The notes under the pieces: model-generated
The model's input: only the letters and a program-made list of their open reading frames with translations
Told to the model about the DNA's origin: nothing
The model's database searches: none
Made by a program: the position numbers and the translations under genes
In this document: positions 1 through 11,553 of the stretch, in pieces
How positions within the stretch are numbered: the stretch's first letter is position 1
How the letters are laid out: every line of letters begins with the position of its first letter
Source of the DNA: Mycoplasmopsis iners ATCC 19705
Lineage (GTDB): Bacteria > Bacillota_I > Bacilli_A > Mycoplasmatales > Metamycoplasmataceae
Direction of reading: 5' to 3'
Assembly: GCF_000701805.1 (NCBI RefSeq)
Contig: NZ_JNJW01000003.1
Coordinates: 22,526 to 86,525 of the forward strand
DNA: 64,000 nt

Positions 1-1807
<1,807 letters not shown>

Positions 1808-1815
<8 letters not shown>

Positions 1816-4800
1816 CTAAACCTCCTTGAATATCTATATTATCATCATAGAATTGATCAAAATCTTTGCCATCAAGCTCATCTTGATTTGCGTAAGATAA
1901 ATCAAATTTCATTTTTAAACCTTTAAGTTCATAACTTAAAACATTGAATGATTCTGGTGTGCCTGGTTTTGGCATTTCTTTACCAGAAGCTAAAGCAGCG
2001 TATAACTTGTTACGTCCATTAATATCATCAGATTTGTAAGTAAGAATTTCTTGAAGAACATTTGTAGCACCGTATGATTCTAAAGCTCAAGTTTCCATTT
2101 CACCAAATCTTTGACCACCATTTTGACTCTTACCACCAAGTGGTTGTTGAGTAATTAATGAGTATGGACCAACTGAACGAGCGTGCATTTTATCATCAAC
2201 CATGTGGTTAAGTTTAAGCATGTACATAACACCAACAGAAACTGGGTTATCAAATCTCTTACCTGTAATTGGGTCGATTAAATATTGTTTTCCACTTTCT
2301 GGTAATTTAGCTTCTTTAATTAAATTGAAAATTTCTTCTTTCTTAATACCATCAAATGTTGGTGTAACAAATTTGCAATTTAATGATCTAGCAGCCATAC
2401 CTAAATGGATTTCTAAAACTTGACCAATGTTCATACGTGATGGAACACCTTGTGGGTTAAGCATAACATCAACTGGTGTACCATCTTCTAAATAAGGCAT
2501 ATCTTCTTCTGGAAGAATGATTGAAACAACACCTTTGTTACCATGACGTCCTGACATTTTGTCACCAACACGAATTTTACGTTTAACAGCTATTGATACT
2601 TTAACAATTTTGTCAATGCCATCTTCAAATTGTGCATTACTGTCACGGCTCAATACTTCAACGCCAATAACTGTACCGCCATGTCCATTTTTAACTTTTA
2701 ATGATGTGTCTTTAACATTGGTTAATCTTTGACCTAGGATTGATGATAATAATTTTTCTTCTTGTGAAGGGTTGTCATCACCTTTAGGTGAAACACGACC
2801 AACTAAAACATCACCCGGCATAACTTCTGAACCAACCCTAACAACACCATTTTCATCTAAATGACGAATTGAATATTTAGAAACGTTAGGAATTTCAGCG
2901 GTTAATTCATCATCACCCATACGACTAGTTCTAAATTGAATTGTATGTTCTTCAATATGAATAGAAGTTAAAACATCTTCTTTAACTAATCTTTCGTTAA
3001 GAATAATGGCATCTTCATAGTTATAACCTTTGTATGTTGTAAAGGCAACAACTAAGTTTTTACCTAATGACAATTCTCCATTTTTAAAGCTTGATCCGTC
3101 AACCAATAAGTCGCCTTTTTTAACTTCTTGACCAATTTTAACAAGCGGTCTTTGGTGAACAACTGTATCTTGGTTTGAACGTTGGAAGTTTCTTAATGAA
3201 TAACTATCTGATTTGCCATTATTATTTCTAATTTTAATTTTGCTTCCATCAACATATTCAACAACACCATCGTTTTTAGCCACAAAGTTAGCTGATGAAT
3301 ATTTAGCAATTGCTGATTCTAAACCTGTAGCAACAAATGGAGCTTCTGTTTGTAATAATGGAACTGCTTGACGTTGCATGTTAGAACCCATAAGTGCACG
3401 GTTAGCATCGTCATTTTCCAAGAATGGAATACATCCAGCAGCTACTGAAACCATTTGGTTTGAAGCAACTTCGATGTAATCAATTTGTGTAGGCTCACCT
3501 AAAACGTAAGTGTAATTGTGACGCATTGTTACTTGCTTGTCAATAATACGGTTGTTTTCGTCAACTTTAACTGTTGATTGAGCAATATAAAAACCAATTT
3601 CTTCTGTTGCTGTTAAATATTCAACTTTCTCATAGTTAACAACACCATTTTCAACTTTATAATATGGTGTTTGTAAGAAACCATATTCATTAACTTTGGC
3701 ATAAGTAGCAAAGTTTAAAATTAAACCAATGTTAGGTCCTTCTGGGGTTTCAATTGGACAAATTCTACCATAGTGAGTAGCATGAACATCCCGCACTTCG
3801 AATTGAGCAGTATCACGGTTAAGACCACCAGGTCCTAAAGAAGTAATACGCCTTTCGTTTGAAATTTCAGCTAATGGATTGATTTGGTCCATGAATTGTG
3901 AAAGTTTTGAAGAGTTAAAGAATGTTTTCATTTGTGTTGAAACTAATTTATTGTTAGTAACATTCTTTGGATTAACTTTATCAGGTTCTTTAGCACCCAT
4001 TCTTTCACGAGTTGTTTTTTCAAGTTTAGTTAAAACAACATTAAGTTGATTTTGCATTAATTCACCAACAGAAACAATTCTTTTGTTTGTTAATGAATCT
4101 GGATCATCGTCGTGTCCTATACCATTTAAAAGATTGAAGTAGTAATTAATTGCAGCAACAATATCTGAAATTATTAAGTGAGTTTCAGTTGCTTTTGGAT
4201 CTGTACCAATTACTAAAACAGGCTCTTTACCTCTATCTTTTCATTTACGGTTTGGATAAACCAACAATGAAATCATTTTAGTCATCTTTTTAAGGTGCTT
4301 GCTTTGTGTGTTGTTAAGCAATTTACCATAAACTATATCTGCCTTAACGCCTGGTATTTCAACAGATTTTAAGTAGCCATCATCAAAATTCTTTTGAATT
4401 AATAAAGCAATTTTGTGTGTTATATCAATTCCTGGTTCTAAATGAACTTCCTGGCCTTCATCATTTAAAATTGTTAATGGTTGAGCAAGAATAGTATCTG
4501 AAATACGATCAACTAAATTAAGTTTTTTATTCAACATGTAACGACCAGTTTGATTTAAGCTGTAACGTTTCTTGTTAAATAAAATACCTGGAATTAAGTT
4601 TGCTACTGAATCATCAGTAATACGGTCACCACGACGAATTACACCAAATAATTCTTCTTGGCAATATCTGATTTTTTCTTCAAGTGTGTCGCCATATTCA
4701 CTAATTTTTTTGTCACGTTTGATTGTTTCGGCTAATTCATTTGAATTACCAAACAATTCTTTCATGTTTTCAACTGAAAAACCAAGTGCCATTAAAAATG

Positions 4801-5440
4801 TGGTTAAATTAACATTTTTGTTTTTGTCAATCTTAATTTTTACTGGATCTACATTTTTAGTTGTAACTTTGTGAGAAATTTCTAATCATGAACCAATTCT
4901 TGGCAAGATTTCTAATTTGTTAAACAAGTCATCTGATTGTTTGTTACGAACACCACGACCAAAGTATGCACCTGGAGATCTGATTAACTGGCTAACGATA
5001 ACTTTTTCACTTCCGTTAATAATAAAGCTTCCACCTGATGTCATAAGTGGAATTTCGCCTAAAAACACTGTGTCTTCTTGAACGACACCAGTTTCGGTTG
5101 CGGTTACTTTAAATTTAGCATGAAGTTTGGCTGCATAGTTAATTCCTTTAACTCTAGCATCAGCAACAGCTTCATATTCTTTGCCACTTGGCATTTCTAA
5201 ATAAGCTGATGAATGAATATACTCTAAAGTTAATTTTCCATTTGAAGCAACTATTGGGTAGTGCTCACGTAATGATTCTTCAATTCCACTCTTCTTGAAT
5301 CATTCGAATGATTCTTTGCTAGTAGAGAGAAAATCAGGAATGTTTAAAGTTTGTTTTGTAGTTGAATAATCACGTCTTTCTGTGATAGGACCAAATTTAC
5401 GCAATTTGTAAGCGGGTTTTAAGTTTTCATTGACATTCAT
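1808..5440 (-). CDS. rpoB: RNA polymerase beta subunit
   Basis: 1210 codons, a normal mollicute length. The start at 5440 follows TAAGGAAG. Visible landmarks are the rifampicin-region motif [18 protein letters not shown] and GPGGLNRD, then [19 protein letters not shown] (about residues 515-575), [13 protein letters not shown], and the C-terminal [20 protein letters not shown] near residue 1110. In E. coli numbering position 526 is Asn (EISNERR in place of EITHKRR), the change reported to explain natural rifampicin resistance in Spiroplasma citri. It is transcribed ahead of rpoC and its stop lies inside the rpoC start. Confidence 0.98.
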
Positions 5441-5712
5441 ACTTTACACTTCCTTAATATTTTGTTTATGCAATAAAAAACAAAAAGGAGCCAGACAGTT
5501 ATCATCATCAAGCTCAATTTATGAATTAAATATATATTTATATTATATTAATGTATTGCATGTAAAAAAATATTACCATAAAACAATAATTTTGAAAATA
5601 AAAATAAGTTTTTTATGTTTTTAATTAAAAATGCTTTTTTATAGCGTTTTTGGGCACAAAAAAATCTTTTAAATAAATTTTCTTTGATTTTAAGCTCTAA
5701 TATAATTTTTTT
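5441..5712 (-). promoter_or_regulatory. rpoBC leader and divergent promoter region
   Basis: This is the gap between divergent rpoB and the + strand gene at 5713. On the minus strand a perfect TATAAT lies at 5542-5547, giving an rpoB leader of about 95 nt. No clear -35 box is visible, as is common in mollicutes. No further gene was seen. Confidence 0.5.
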
Positions 5713-6405
5713 ATGATTAAAAATATCAACTTTAATGAACGGTCGACTGACTGAAAAAATATTTATGAACAACTTAAAAATAAAAATGACTTTGAAAATT
5801 CAATAAATTATGTAAAACTAAATGCACATTTAGAAGATAAAAGTGTTTTGTTTAACAATGAAAAATCATTAATCAAAGCAGCAAAATTAATGTTAGAAAT
5901 TCACGAAAGCAAATTGCCTGTTGGTAAAAATAAATTAGCTTGAGCTATAAAAAAATATCGGATGATATTTAATCAATTAGGCTATAAAATAGAAGTTTTA
6001 GATAAATATTTCAAAAGAATAAATACTATTTTAAGCAAGTCAAATAACACAAGAATTACTAATTTATTTTGATTTAATAGCAACTTGATTGAAGATAACG
6101 ATCAAATTAAGTTAAATGACTCGCAATTCTTAATGAATGGTGATAAGCATTTTGATTTAGCATCGTTTATAGTCCTTAATAATTTAAATGATAAGGAAGA
6201 AAAAATTTTTCTAGATTCTTATAACACATATTGAGAAGAGTATTTAATTCAACAAAAAATTTTAGTAGCTTATTTTTATTTGCTTTATTTTAATACTGCT
6301 AATTGCCAAAAATATAATGATTATTTAATTAATATAATCGAAAGTAATATTAAACTTTTCGATTATAAAAGAGCCACAAATACATTCCGTAGAGAAGAGT
6401 GATAA
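5713..6405 (+). CDS. Choline-kinase-like protein with degenerate active site
   Basis: 230 codons with five UGA Trp. I cannot name it securely. The second half (FWFNSNLIEDNDQIKLND, then GDKHFDLASFIV) follows the layout of the choline/aminoglycoside kinase catalytic core (HND..PGNIL...IDFEYA...FDLASF), and KLMLEIHESKLPVG resembles the helix before it. The catalytic His-x-Asp and the metal-binding Asp of DFE are not preserved. A non-catalytic relative, or a strongly diverged sugar or choline kinase, is possible. The start is ATG at 5713, with no strong Shine-Dalgarno. It stands alone before the tRNA pair. Confidence 0.7.
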
Positions 6406-6462
6406 AAAAATAAAAAATTTTTGTTTGGTTATTATTTTAATGCTATAATATTCAAGCAATAA

Positions 6463-6538
<76 letters not shown>

Positions 6539-6585
6539 TATGCTTAAAAAAGGTTTAATGAGGTTCGATTCCTCAAGTAAGCATA
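6539..6585 (+). other. tRNA-like minihelix (acceptor stem plus T-arm only)
   Basis: Directly after the CCA of tRNA-Thr, TATGCTTA (6539-6546) pairs perfectly with TAAGCATA (6578-6585). Between them lies a standard T-arm: TGAGG, seven-base loop TTCGATT, CCTCA (6559-6575). D-arm and anticodon arm are absent and there is no CCA. It is either the remnant of a deleted tRNA or a retained processing structure between the two tRNAs. It is too short to be a functional tRNA. Confidence 0.7.
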
Positions 6586-6588
6586 CAA

Positions 6589-6671
6589 GCGCAAGTGGTG
6601 AAATTGGCATACACGCTAGATTTAGGCTCTAGTGCTTCGGCGTGAGGGTTCGAGTCCCTCCTTGCGCACCA
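6589..6671 (+). tRNA. tRNA-Leu (anticodon TAG)
   Basis: An 83-nt tRNA with acceptor GCGCAAG/CTTGCGC, anticodon loop TTTAGGC carrying TAG, a short variable arm (TGCTTCGGCG) typical of leucine tRNA, a GGGTTCGAGTCCC T-arm and encoded CCA. It is probably co-transcribed with tRNA-Thr. Confidence 0.97.
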
Positions 6672-6684
6672 TTTGCAATGCGCC

Positions 6685-6709
6685 AGCTGGAAAAAACCAG
6701 CTTTTTTTT
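6685..6709 (+). terminator. Intrinsic terminator after the tRNA pair
   Basis: AGCTGG, loop AAAAAA, CCAGCT, then eight T. Confidence 0.85.
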
Positions 6710-6783
6710 ATATTTTTTCCACTTTTGTTTAAATTTTTCAACTTTTAACTAAATGGATTAGATGAATTGAAAGGAGAAAAAAG

Positions 6784-7398
6784 ATGGTTTTATACAGAGT
6801 TGGAGAAATCATTTATAAAAATGGAAATAACTTAATTTTTGAAAGTCAAGGAGTGGGTTATTCAATAATTGTGCCTTGTAGTGAGAGATTTGAACCAAAG
6901 ATGAGGCTAAAATTATATTTACATGAAATCAAAAATGACTATCTACAAGCCACATATGGTTTTAAAGATTTTAAAGAAAGACTTTTATTTTTAGATTTAA
7001 TTGCAATGCAAGGAATTGGTCCAAGAGTAGCATGCAGTATTTTAAATAAAGGTTGAGAAACAGTGGCAAATTTGATAGCCAATGGTCAAAGTGAAGAGTT
7101 AAATGGCATTCAATATATATCGCCGAAAATTGCTAGATCAGTAGTGAATGAATTGCAAAGTAAATGAAGCAAAATGCTAACTAATTCAACTAATAAAAAG
7201 GAAATTCAAGCTAACTTAGAAAAGAACAACAATATTTTAGAAGTTAAAGAAACTTTAAAAATGCTTGGTTTCAAAAATAATCAAATTGAAAAAGCAATTG
7301 ATAATTTGAATGTAACTAACGATATTGAAGAAATGGTTGAAACAGCTATCAAATTTATTTCTAAAGATTATGAACAAACAAACCTTAAGACCGCTTAA
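6784..7398 (+). CDS. ruvA: Holliday junction branch migration subunit RuvA
   Basis: 204 codons with start ATG at 6784 after AAAGGAGA. RuvA binds four-way junctions and loads the RuvB motor. The N-terminal OB-like domain (LYRVGEIIYKNGNNLIFES) is followed by the helix-hairpin-helix region around LLFLDLIAMQGIGPRVACSI (about residues 70-90) and a C-terminal UBA-like domain (VKETLKMLGFKNNQIEKAI) that contacts RuvB. Two UGA Trp are present. The 3' end overlaps ruvB by 29 nt. No ruvC is nearby, as usual in mycoplasmas. Confidence 0.95.
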
Positions 7399-8320
7399 TT
7401 TTAATGAATTTATTGGTCAAGAAAAATTAAAAATTACTTTGAAAACAATGATTAGTGGAGCATTACATAGAAAAGAAGCCATTGATCATATTTTGTTTTA
7501 TGGTCCGCCGGGGGTGGGTAAAACTACTTTAGCAACAATTTTGGCTCAAGAACTAAATGTTAAGATTCATTATTTACAAGGGTCATTATTAGAGAAAAAG
7601 TCAGATATTTTATCGGTATTTGCCAATGTAAATAATAATGACATAGTATTTATTGATGAGGTTCATAGCGTGAACAATAATATTGAAGAGCTTATATATA
7701 ACGCAATGGAAGATTTCAAAATTGACTTAATTATAGGTCCAGAAGGAAATTCTAAAGTTTTAAGAATGAATCTAAAACCTTTTACTTTAATAGCTGCTAC
7801 AACTAAACCTAATCTAATTAGTCAGCCATTTAAAGATAGATTCGGTTTTAAAGCGAAATTAAATCCATATTCACAAGAAGACATAATTAAAATTTTGCAA
7901 AATAATCAACAAAAATTAGAGATTACTGTTGAACAAGGAGTGTTAGATTTAATCGCTAGATATTCAAGAAATACACCAAGAGTAGCAAATCATTTATTAA
8001 AAAGAGTTTTTGATTTTTCAATAATTGAAAAAGAAGAATATATCACTAAACAAACAGTGAGAAAAACTTTTCAACATTTAGATTTATATGATTTAGGTTT
8101 AAATCGTGATCATATTGATTATTTAATGACCTTAAATGAAGTTTTTGAAACTAAATACGCTTCATTAGAATCATTAGCAGGAATATTAAATTTTCCAAAA
8201 GATAGTTTAATTTATGAAATTGAACCATTATTATTAAATCTGAAATTAATCAGAAAAAGTCCGCGAGGCAGAACTATAACTACAAAGGGTATTGATTACT
8301 TAATTAATCAAAATGTGTAA
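7370..8320 (+). CDS. ruvB: Holliday junction branch migration ATPase RuvB
   Basis: 316 codons. The chosen start, MNKQTLRPLNFNEFIGQ at 7370 inside the ruvA end, fits the family N terminus; an upstream in-frame ATG at 7325 would add unrelated sequence. Walker A is GPPGVGKTT, Walker B VFIDEVH, sensor 1 AATTKP, the arginine finger region FKDRFGF, and a C-terminal winged helix follows (SPRGRTITTKG). It works as a hexameric motor with RuvA, and the overlap implies coupled translation. Confidence 0.96.
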   Translation: MNKQTLRPLNFNEFIGQEKLKITLKTMISGALHRKEAIDHILFYGPPGVGKTTLATILAQELNVKIHYLQGSLLEKKSDILSVFANVNNNDIVFIDEVHSVNNNIEELIYNAMEDFKIDLIIGPEGNSKVLRMNLKPFTLIAATTKPNLISQPFKDRFGFKAKLNPYSQEDIIKILQNNQQKLEITVEQGVLDLIARYSRNTPRVANHLLKRVFDFSIIEKEEYITKQTVRKTFQHLDLYDLGLNRDHIDYLMTLNEVFETKYASLESLAGILNFPKDSLIYEIEPLLLNLKLIRKSPRGRTITTKGIDYLINQNV

Positions 8321-8332
8321 ACGCAATAAAAA

Positions 8333-8350
8333 AACAGCCGCTAAGCTGTT
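8333..8350. terminator. Bidirectional terminator between ruvB and rpmF
   Basis: AACAGC, loop CGCTAA, GCTGTT, with an A run before and a T run after, serving convergent ruvB and rpmF. Confidence 0.8.
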
Positions 8351-8361
8351 TTTCATTGTTA

Positions 8362-8562
8362 TTATTCAGCACGAGAGTCTGCACTCTTGTAACCATCAAC
8401 TTTTTTGCCTTTGTAAAAACCACATGAGTAGCATACTGTGTGTTGTTGAATCATGCTTGCACAATTGTTACATGAGATTAAATTTTGAACAGGTAAAGCA
8501 TCATGAGTACGTCTTTTGTGTTTACGTTGTTTAGATGTTTTACGTTTTGGAACTATAGCCAT
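8362..8562 (-). CDS. rpmF: 50S ribosomal protein L32
   Basis: 66 codons beginning MAIVPKRKTSKQRKHKRRTH, the usual basic L32 N terminus, then a zinc ribbon of two Cys pairs, CNNC and CYSC. The start follows AAGGAGG. It is a single-gene unit; the 233 bp between it and the divergent gene at 8796 holds AT-rich promoter sequence only. Confidence 0.95.
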   Translation of the reverse strand: MAIVPKRKTSKQRKHKRRTHDALPVQNLISCNNCASMIQQHTVCYSCGFYKGKKVDGYKSADSRAE

Positions 8563-8795
8563 GTCTGTCCTCCTTTATATTTTTTACGCGTAATAAATTC
8601 TTACTAATTATAATAAAAAAGATTATTTTATTATTTAAAAAAATAATTATTTTTGAATACTGTAATTTTGCCATTTATTACTTTATTTAAGTTTTATTAG
8701 ACAAAATGGAGTTAATTAAAAAACACTTTAAAATCTTTTAAAAATATATAAAATAATTAAAAATATAATTAAATAGGCTAATGTAAAGAGGCAAA

Positions 8796-10865
8796 ATGAA
8801 AAAAAGTTCAAAATTATGATTAATTCTTAGTTCTTTAATTTTTGTGACAGTTGGTGCTTTATCTAGCGTAGCTTATTTAATTTATTCTAACTGAAGCAAA
8901 GGTTCAATAATAATTAGAGGAAGCAAAGGCAATCTTGACATTAACATTTTAGAAATTGAAGACAATATGTCTGTGTCAAATAAGTCATTTAAAGAAATAA
9001 CTTATGATCCTAATTTTCAAATTCAAGATAAAACAAAAAAATTGCTTGATGATTTAAATAAAAATTCAGCTAATTGAATTAAAGACGAATATTTTTCATA
9101 CAAAATGGAAAATAATGTTTTAGTGTTGGTCTATACTGACCCAATAAATGGTGTTAAATTCAAAGATCATTCTTATGGAACTTATAAAAAAACATTAGAT
9201 TCTGAAAATGAAAGTGAAGAAATCTTGTCTAATGAAGCAGATAAAAATGAAGAAGTTGAACAAAAACCTAGATTTCTTTTAGGCAAAGAAGGTTTAGCTC
9301 TTTTAGCTAATCATTTTTATGCTAAACAAACTTTCGGACCTGAAATAATGTATTTAGATTCTATAAATATTAATGATGCGAGAGTAAGCGCGAGCAATGC
9401 TAATGGTCTTTATACACCAAGCACAAAAACAATTTTTTTGAATGGATCATTTGTTGCTGAAAAAGGCTATGAAATAGATCAAAAAGTAAAATTTTTAATT
9501 CCTGTATTATTCCATGAATATATGCACCATTGAGCTAATTCATATGTTAATTACTATGATTATAACGATCAATTTATTCCTGTTTCTTATAGACAAAACC
9601 ATTCTAAAGCAAGAACTATTAATTATTTTTATAAAGAATTCTATAATGGATTTAAAACTTATTTAAATTTTGCTGAAAAACCAATAAATGCTAATGAAAA
9701 CGAATGATTAGATTCAGAAAAAAACTTTATAGGTAGAATTTTAACCACTCAAGAATTGTTTGCCTTAGGCAATTCAAATAACGCAGCTGAATATCAAAGT
9801 ATTTACAGCAAAATTTCTAGCTTTGCTAGTTTATATGGCAATCAAGAAAAAATTACATTTAAATATAAAAAAAATGAGCTAAACAAATATGTAATTTCTG
9901 AATACTCGCCTCAAGACCTGCCTTATTACTATTCAATAGTTGAATTAATTCCGAGAGAATGAACAAAATTTGCTTATAAACCTTATTATTCGGTAATGTA
10001 TGAAACGCCCGCGGCATCATTAAATGATAAAGGCTACTATTTATCACAAAATTACTTTGCTACAGCATATTTAAAAAACGGAGAAAAGTCAACATACTTT
10101 TCAAATAATACTTATGTACAAGATTGAGCAAGAACAAACAATAATGGAATGCCAATTTCAGATAAAACAACAAATATTCAAACATTTGAAAATAATATTT
10201 GAAATTATATTATTGCTGAAAGTAAGGAACCGGTTTATAAAGAATTTTACAAAATGTTCTTAAAATCAATGGGATTTGGCAAATTGATTTCACAAATGAA
10301 GAGTAGAACTGAATGATCATTTATCTCTGGTGAAAATGGAACAGACATTAACATCAATACAGATAATAATGTAATTGGCAAGGTTTCTTTAACAGGTTAT
10401 TTAGATTCAAGCAAATATAAGGCGCTTGTTTTTGTAAAAGATAATGTTAAAAAAATAGTTAATATCAATTATGTGCCTTTAATAAGATTTAATTCATTTA
10501 ATAAGCCACAAATTGATGAAAAAATTCATTCAAATCAAATATTAAGACCAAGCGATGTGTTGGATAACATTAATAATTTAACTAATAAAAATGACTATAT
10601 TGCCTATAAAACAGATGAATTCGATATTAAGAACTATACAGGTAGTTATATTTATTTATGAGAAGATGTTAATAATAACAATCAAATAGAAAATAGCGAA
10701 TTAATTAAGCAATTTACTGACCCATTGCCTGATCGACCAATAATTAATTCAGATTCAAAAGAATATATTAATCCGAATGCAAGTAGTAATATAAGTTTTT
10801 CTTGACCTGAAATTGTTGAGGCTGATAGTGACCAAGATGGATTTAATGTTGTTAGAATTGCTTAA
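8796..10865 (+). CDS. Membrane-anchored zinc metalloprotease (HEYMHH family)
   Basis: 689 residues, start ATG at 8796 after AAGAGGC. An N-terminal signal-anchor helix (LWLILSSLIFVTVGALSSVAYLI, residues 6-28, with no lipobox) exports the rest. The zinc-protease motif HEYMHHW sits near residue 242. This matches an uncharacterised mycoplasma family that I recall annotated as MYPU_1760-type metalloprotease. The C terminus (NNNNQIEN, later EADSDQDGFNVVRIA) looks calcium-loop-like. Its substrate is not deducible; a surface or host-protein protease is the natural guess. Its last 16 nt are repeated at 11372 by the 182-bp duplication. Confidence 0.85.
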
Positions 10866-10869
10866 CATG

Positions 10870-10899
10870 AAAAAATAATCGGTTCCCCGATTATTTTTT
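10870..10899. terminator. Bidirectional terminator after metalloprotease gene
   Basis: A 13-bp stem, AAAAAATAATCGG paired with CCGATTATTTTTT, loop TTCC. A duplicate exists at 11392-11421. Confidence 0.9.
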
Positions 10900-11031
10900 A
10901 ATTTTAAGATTTCAATAAGTTTCAATCTCAGTTAAAGTTTTTTGATCAACAGGCTTAATGTCATAATGATGAACATTATAAGCTGTAATTTCTTCGTCTG
11001 GATTTAAAGGATTTCAAACAGTGTAATGATC
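10891..11031 (-). pseudogene. Detached copy of the potD 3' end
   Basis: The last 47 codons of potD (ending TYWNLKIKK) are repeated here by the 182-bp duplication and have no start. The intact gene ends at 11413. Confidence 0.9.
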
Positions 11032-11371
11032 CCGAGTTTCCAAGTTTGAAAGTCTAAAAAAACGAATATGTCTATAAAAAAGACATATTCGTTTTTTATG
11101 TTTCAAAATTACACACATAAAATCCCGAGTTTCCAAGTTGAATTTACTAAAAAACAGTGATTTTTGGTTTAAAATAACAAAACAATTATTACATAAACGA
11201 AATTTTTTATTCTTTTTTAATAATTTTTTTGAACAAAATAAAAAATTTTTAAAATAATTTTCATTTTTGATTTTGATTTTTTTATGTAAGTAATGATGAT
11301 TAAAAAATAGTGAATTACCCTATAAATAAGCACTTTATCATTGAAAATGGCATTAAACTTGGAAACTCGGG
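11031..11371. mobile_element. 340-bp non-autonomous element with 16-bp inverted repeats
   Basis: The left end CCCGAGTTTCCAAGTT (11031-11046) is the exact reverse complement of the right end (11356-11371). It lies exactly between the two 182-bp direct repeats and encodes no transposase. The first 93 bp (11031-11123) match the right end of the 23-kb cassette at 25086-25181 in reverse, including a perfect 17-bp hairpin with A/T tails (11058-11097) and ACACACATA. Long variable target duplications are known for IS1634 (M. mycoides) and IS1549, so movement by a transposase of that group is inferred. Confidence 0.85.
11124..11371. mobile_element. Inner 248-bp MITE-like unit
   Basis: A second copy of CCCGAGTTTCCAAGTT at 11124-11139 makes this inner segment a complete unit with the same right end at 11356-11371. 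The element is therefore composite: a solo 93-bp end followed by a MITE-like unit with two ends. Its interior is AT-rich with no convincing gene. Confidence 0.7.
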
Positions 11372-11553
11372 TGTTAGAATTGCTTAACATGAAAAAATAA
11401 TCGGTTCCCCGATTATTTTTTAATTTTAAGATTTCAATAAGTTTCAATCTCAGTTAAAGTTTTTTGATCAACAGGCTTAATGTCATAATGATGAACATTA
11501 TAAGCTGTAATTTCTTCGTCTGGATTTAAAGGATTTCAAACAGTGTAATGATC
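11372..11553 (+). repeat. 182-bp perfect direct repeat, copy 2
   Basis: Right flank of the element and identical to 10850-11031. It carries the genuine 3' end of potD plus a duplicate of the last metalloprotease codons, so both neighbouring genes stay intact. Confidence 0.97.
11392..11421. terminator. Terminator of the pot operon (duplicate copy)
   Basis: The same 13-bp stem as at 10870-10899. It overlaps the potD stop codon. Confidence 0.85.

Larger units (their letters stand above)
10850..11031 (+). repeat. 182-bp perfect direct repeat, copy 1
   Basis: Identical base for base to 11372-11553. It starts in the last codons of the metalloprotease gene, spans the terminator and ends inside a copy of the potD 3' end. 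It is the left flank of the element at 11031-11371. Confidence 0.97.
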
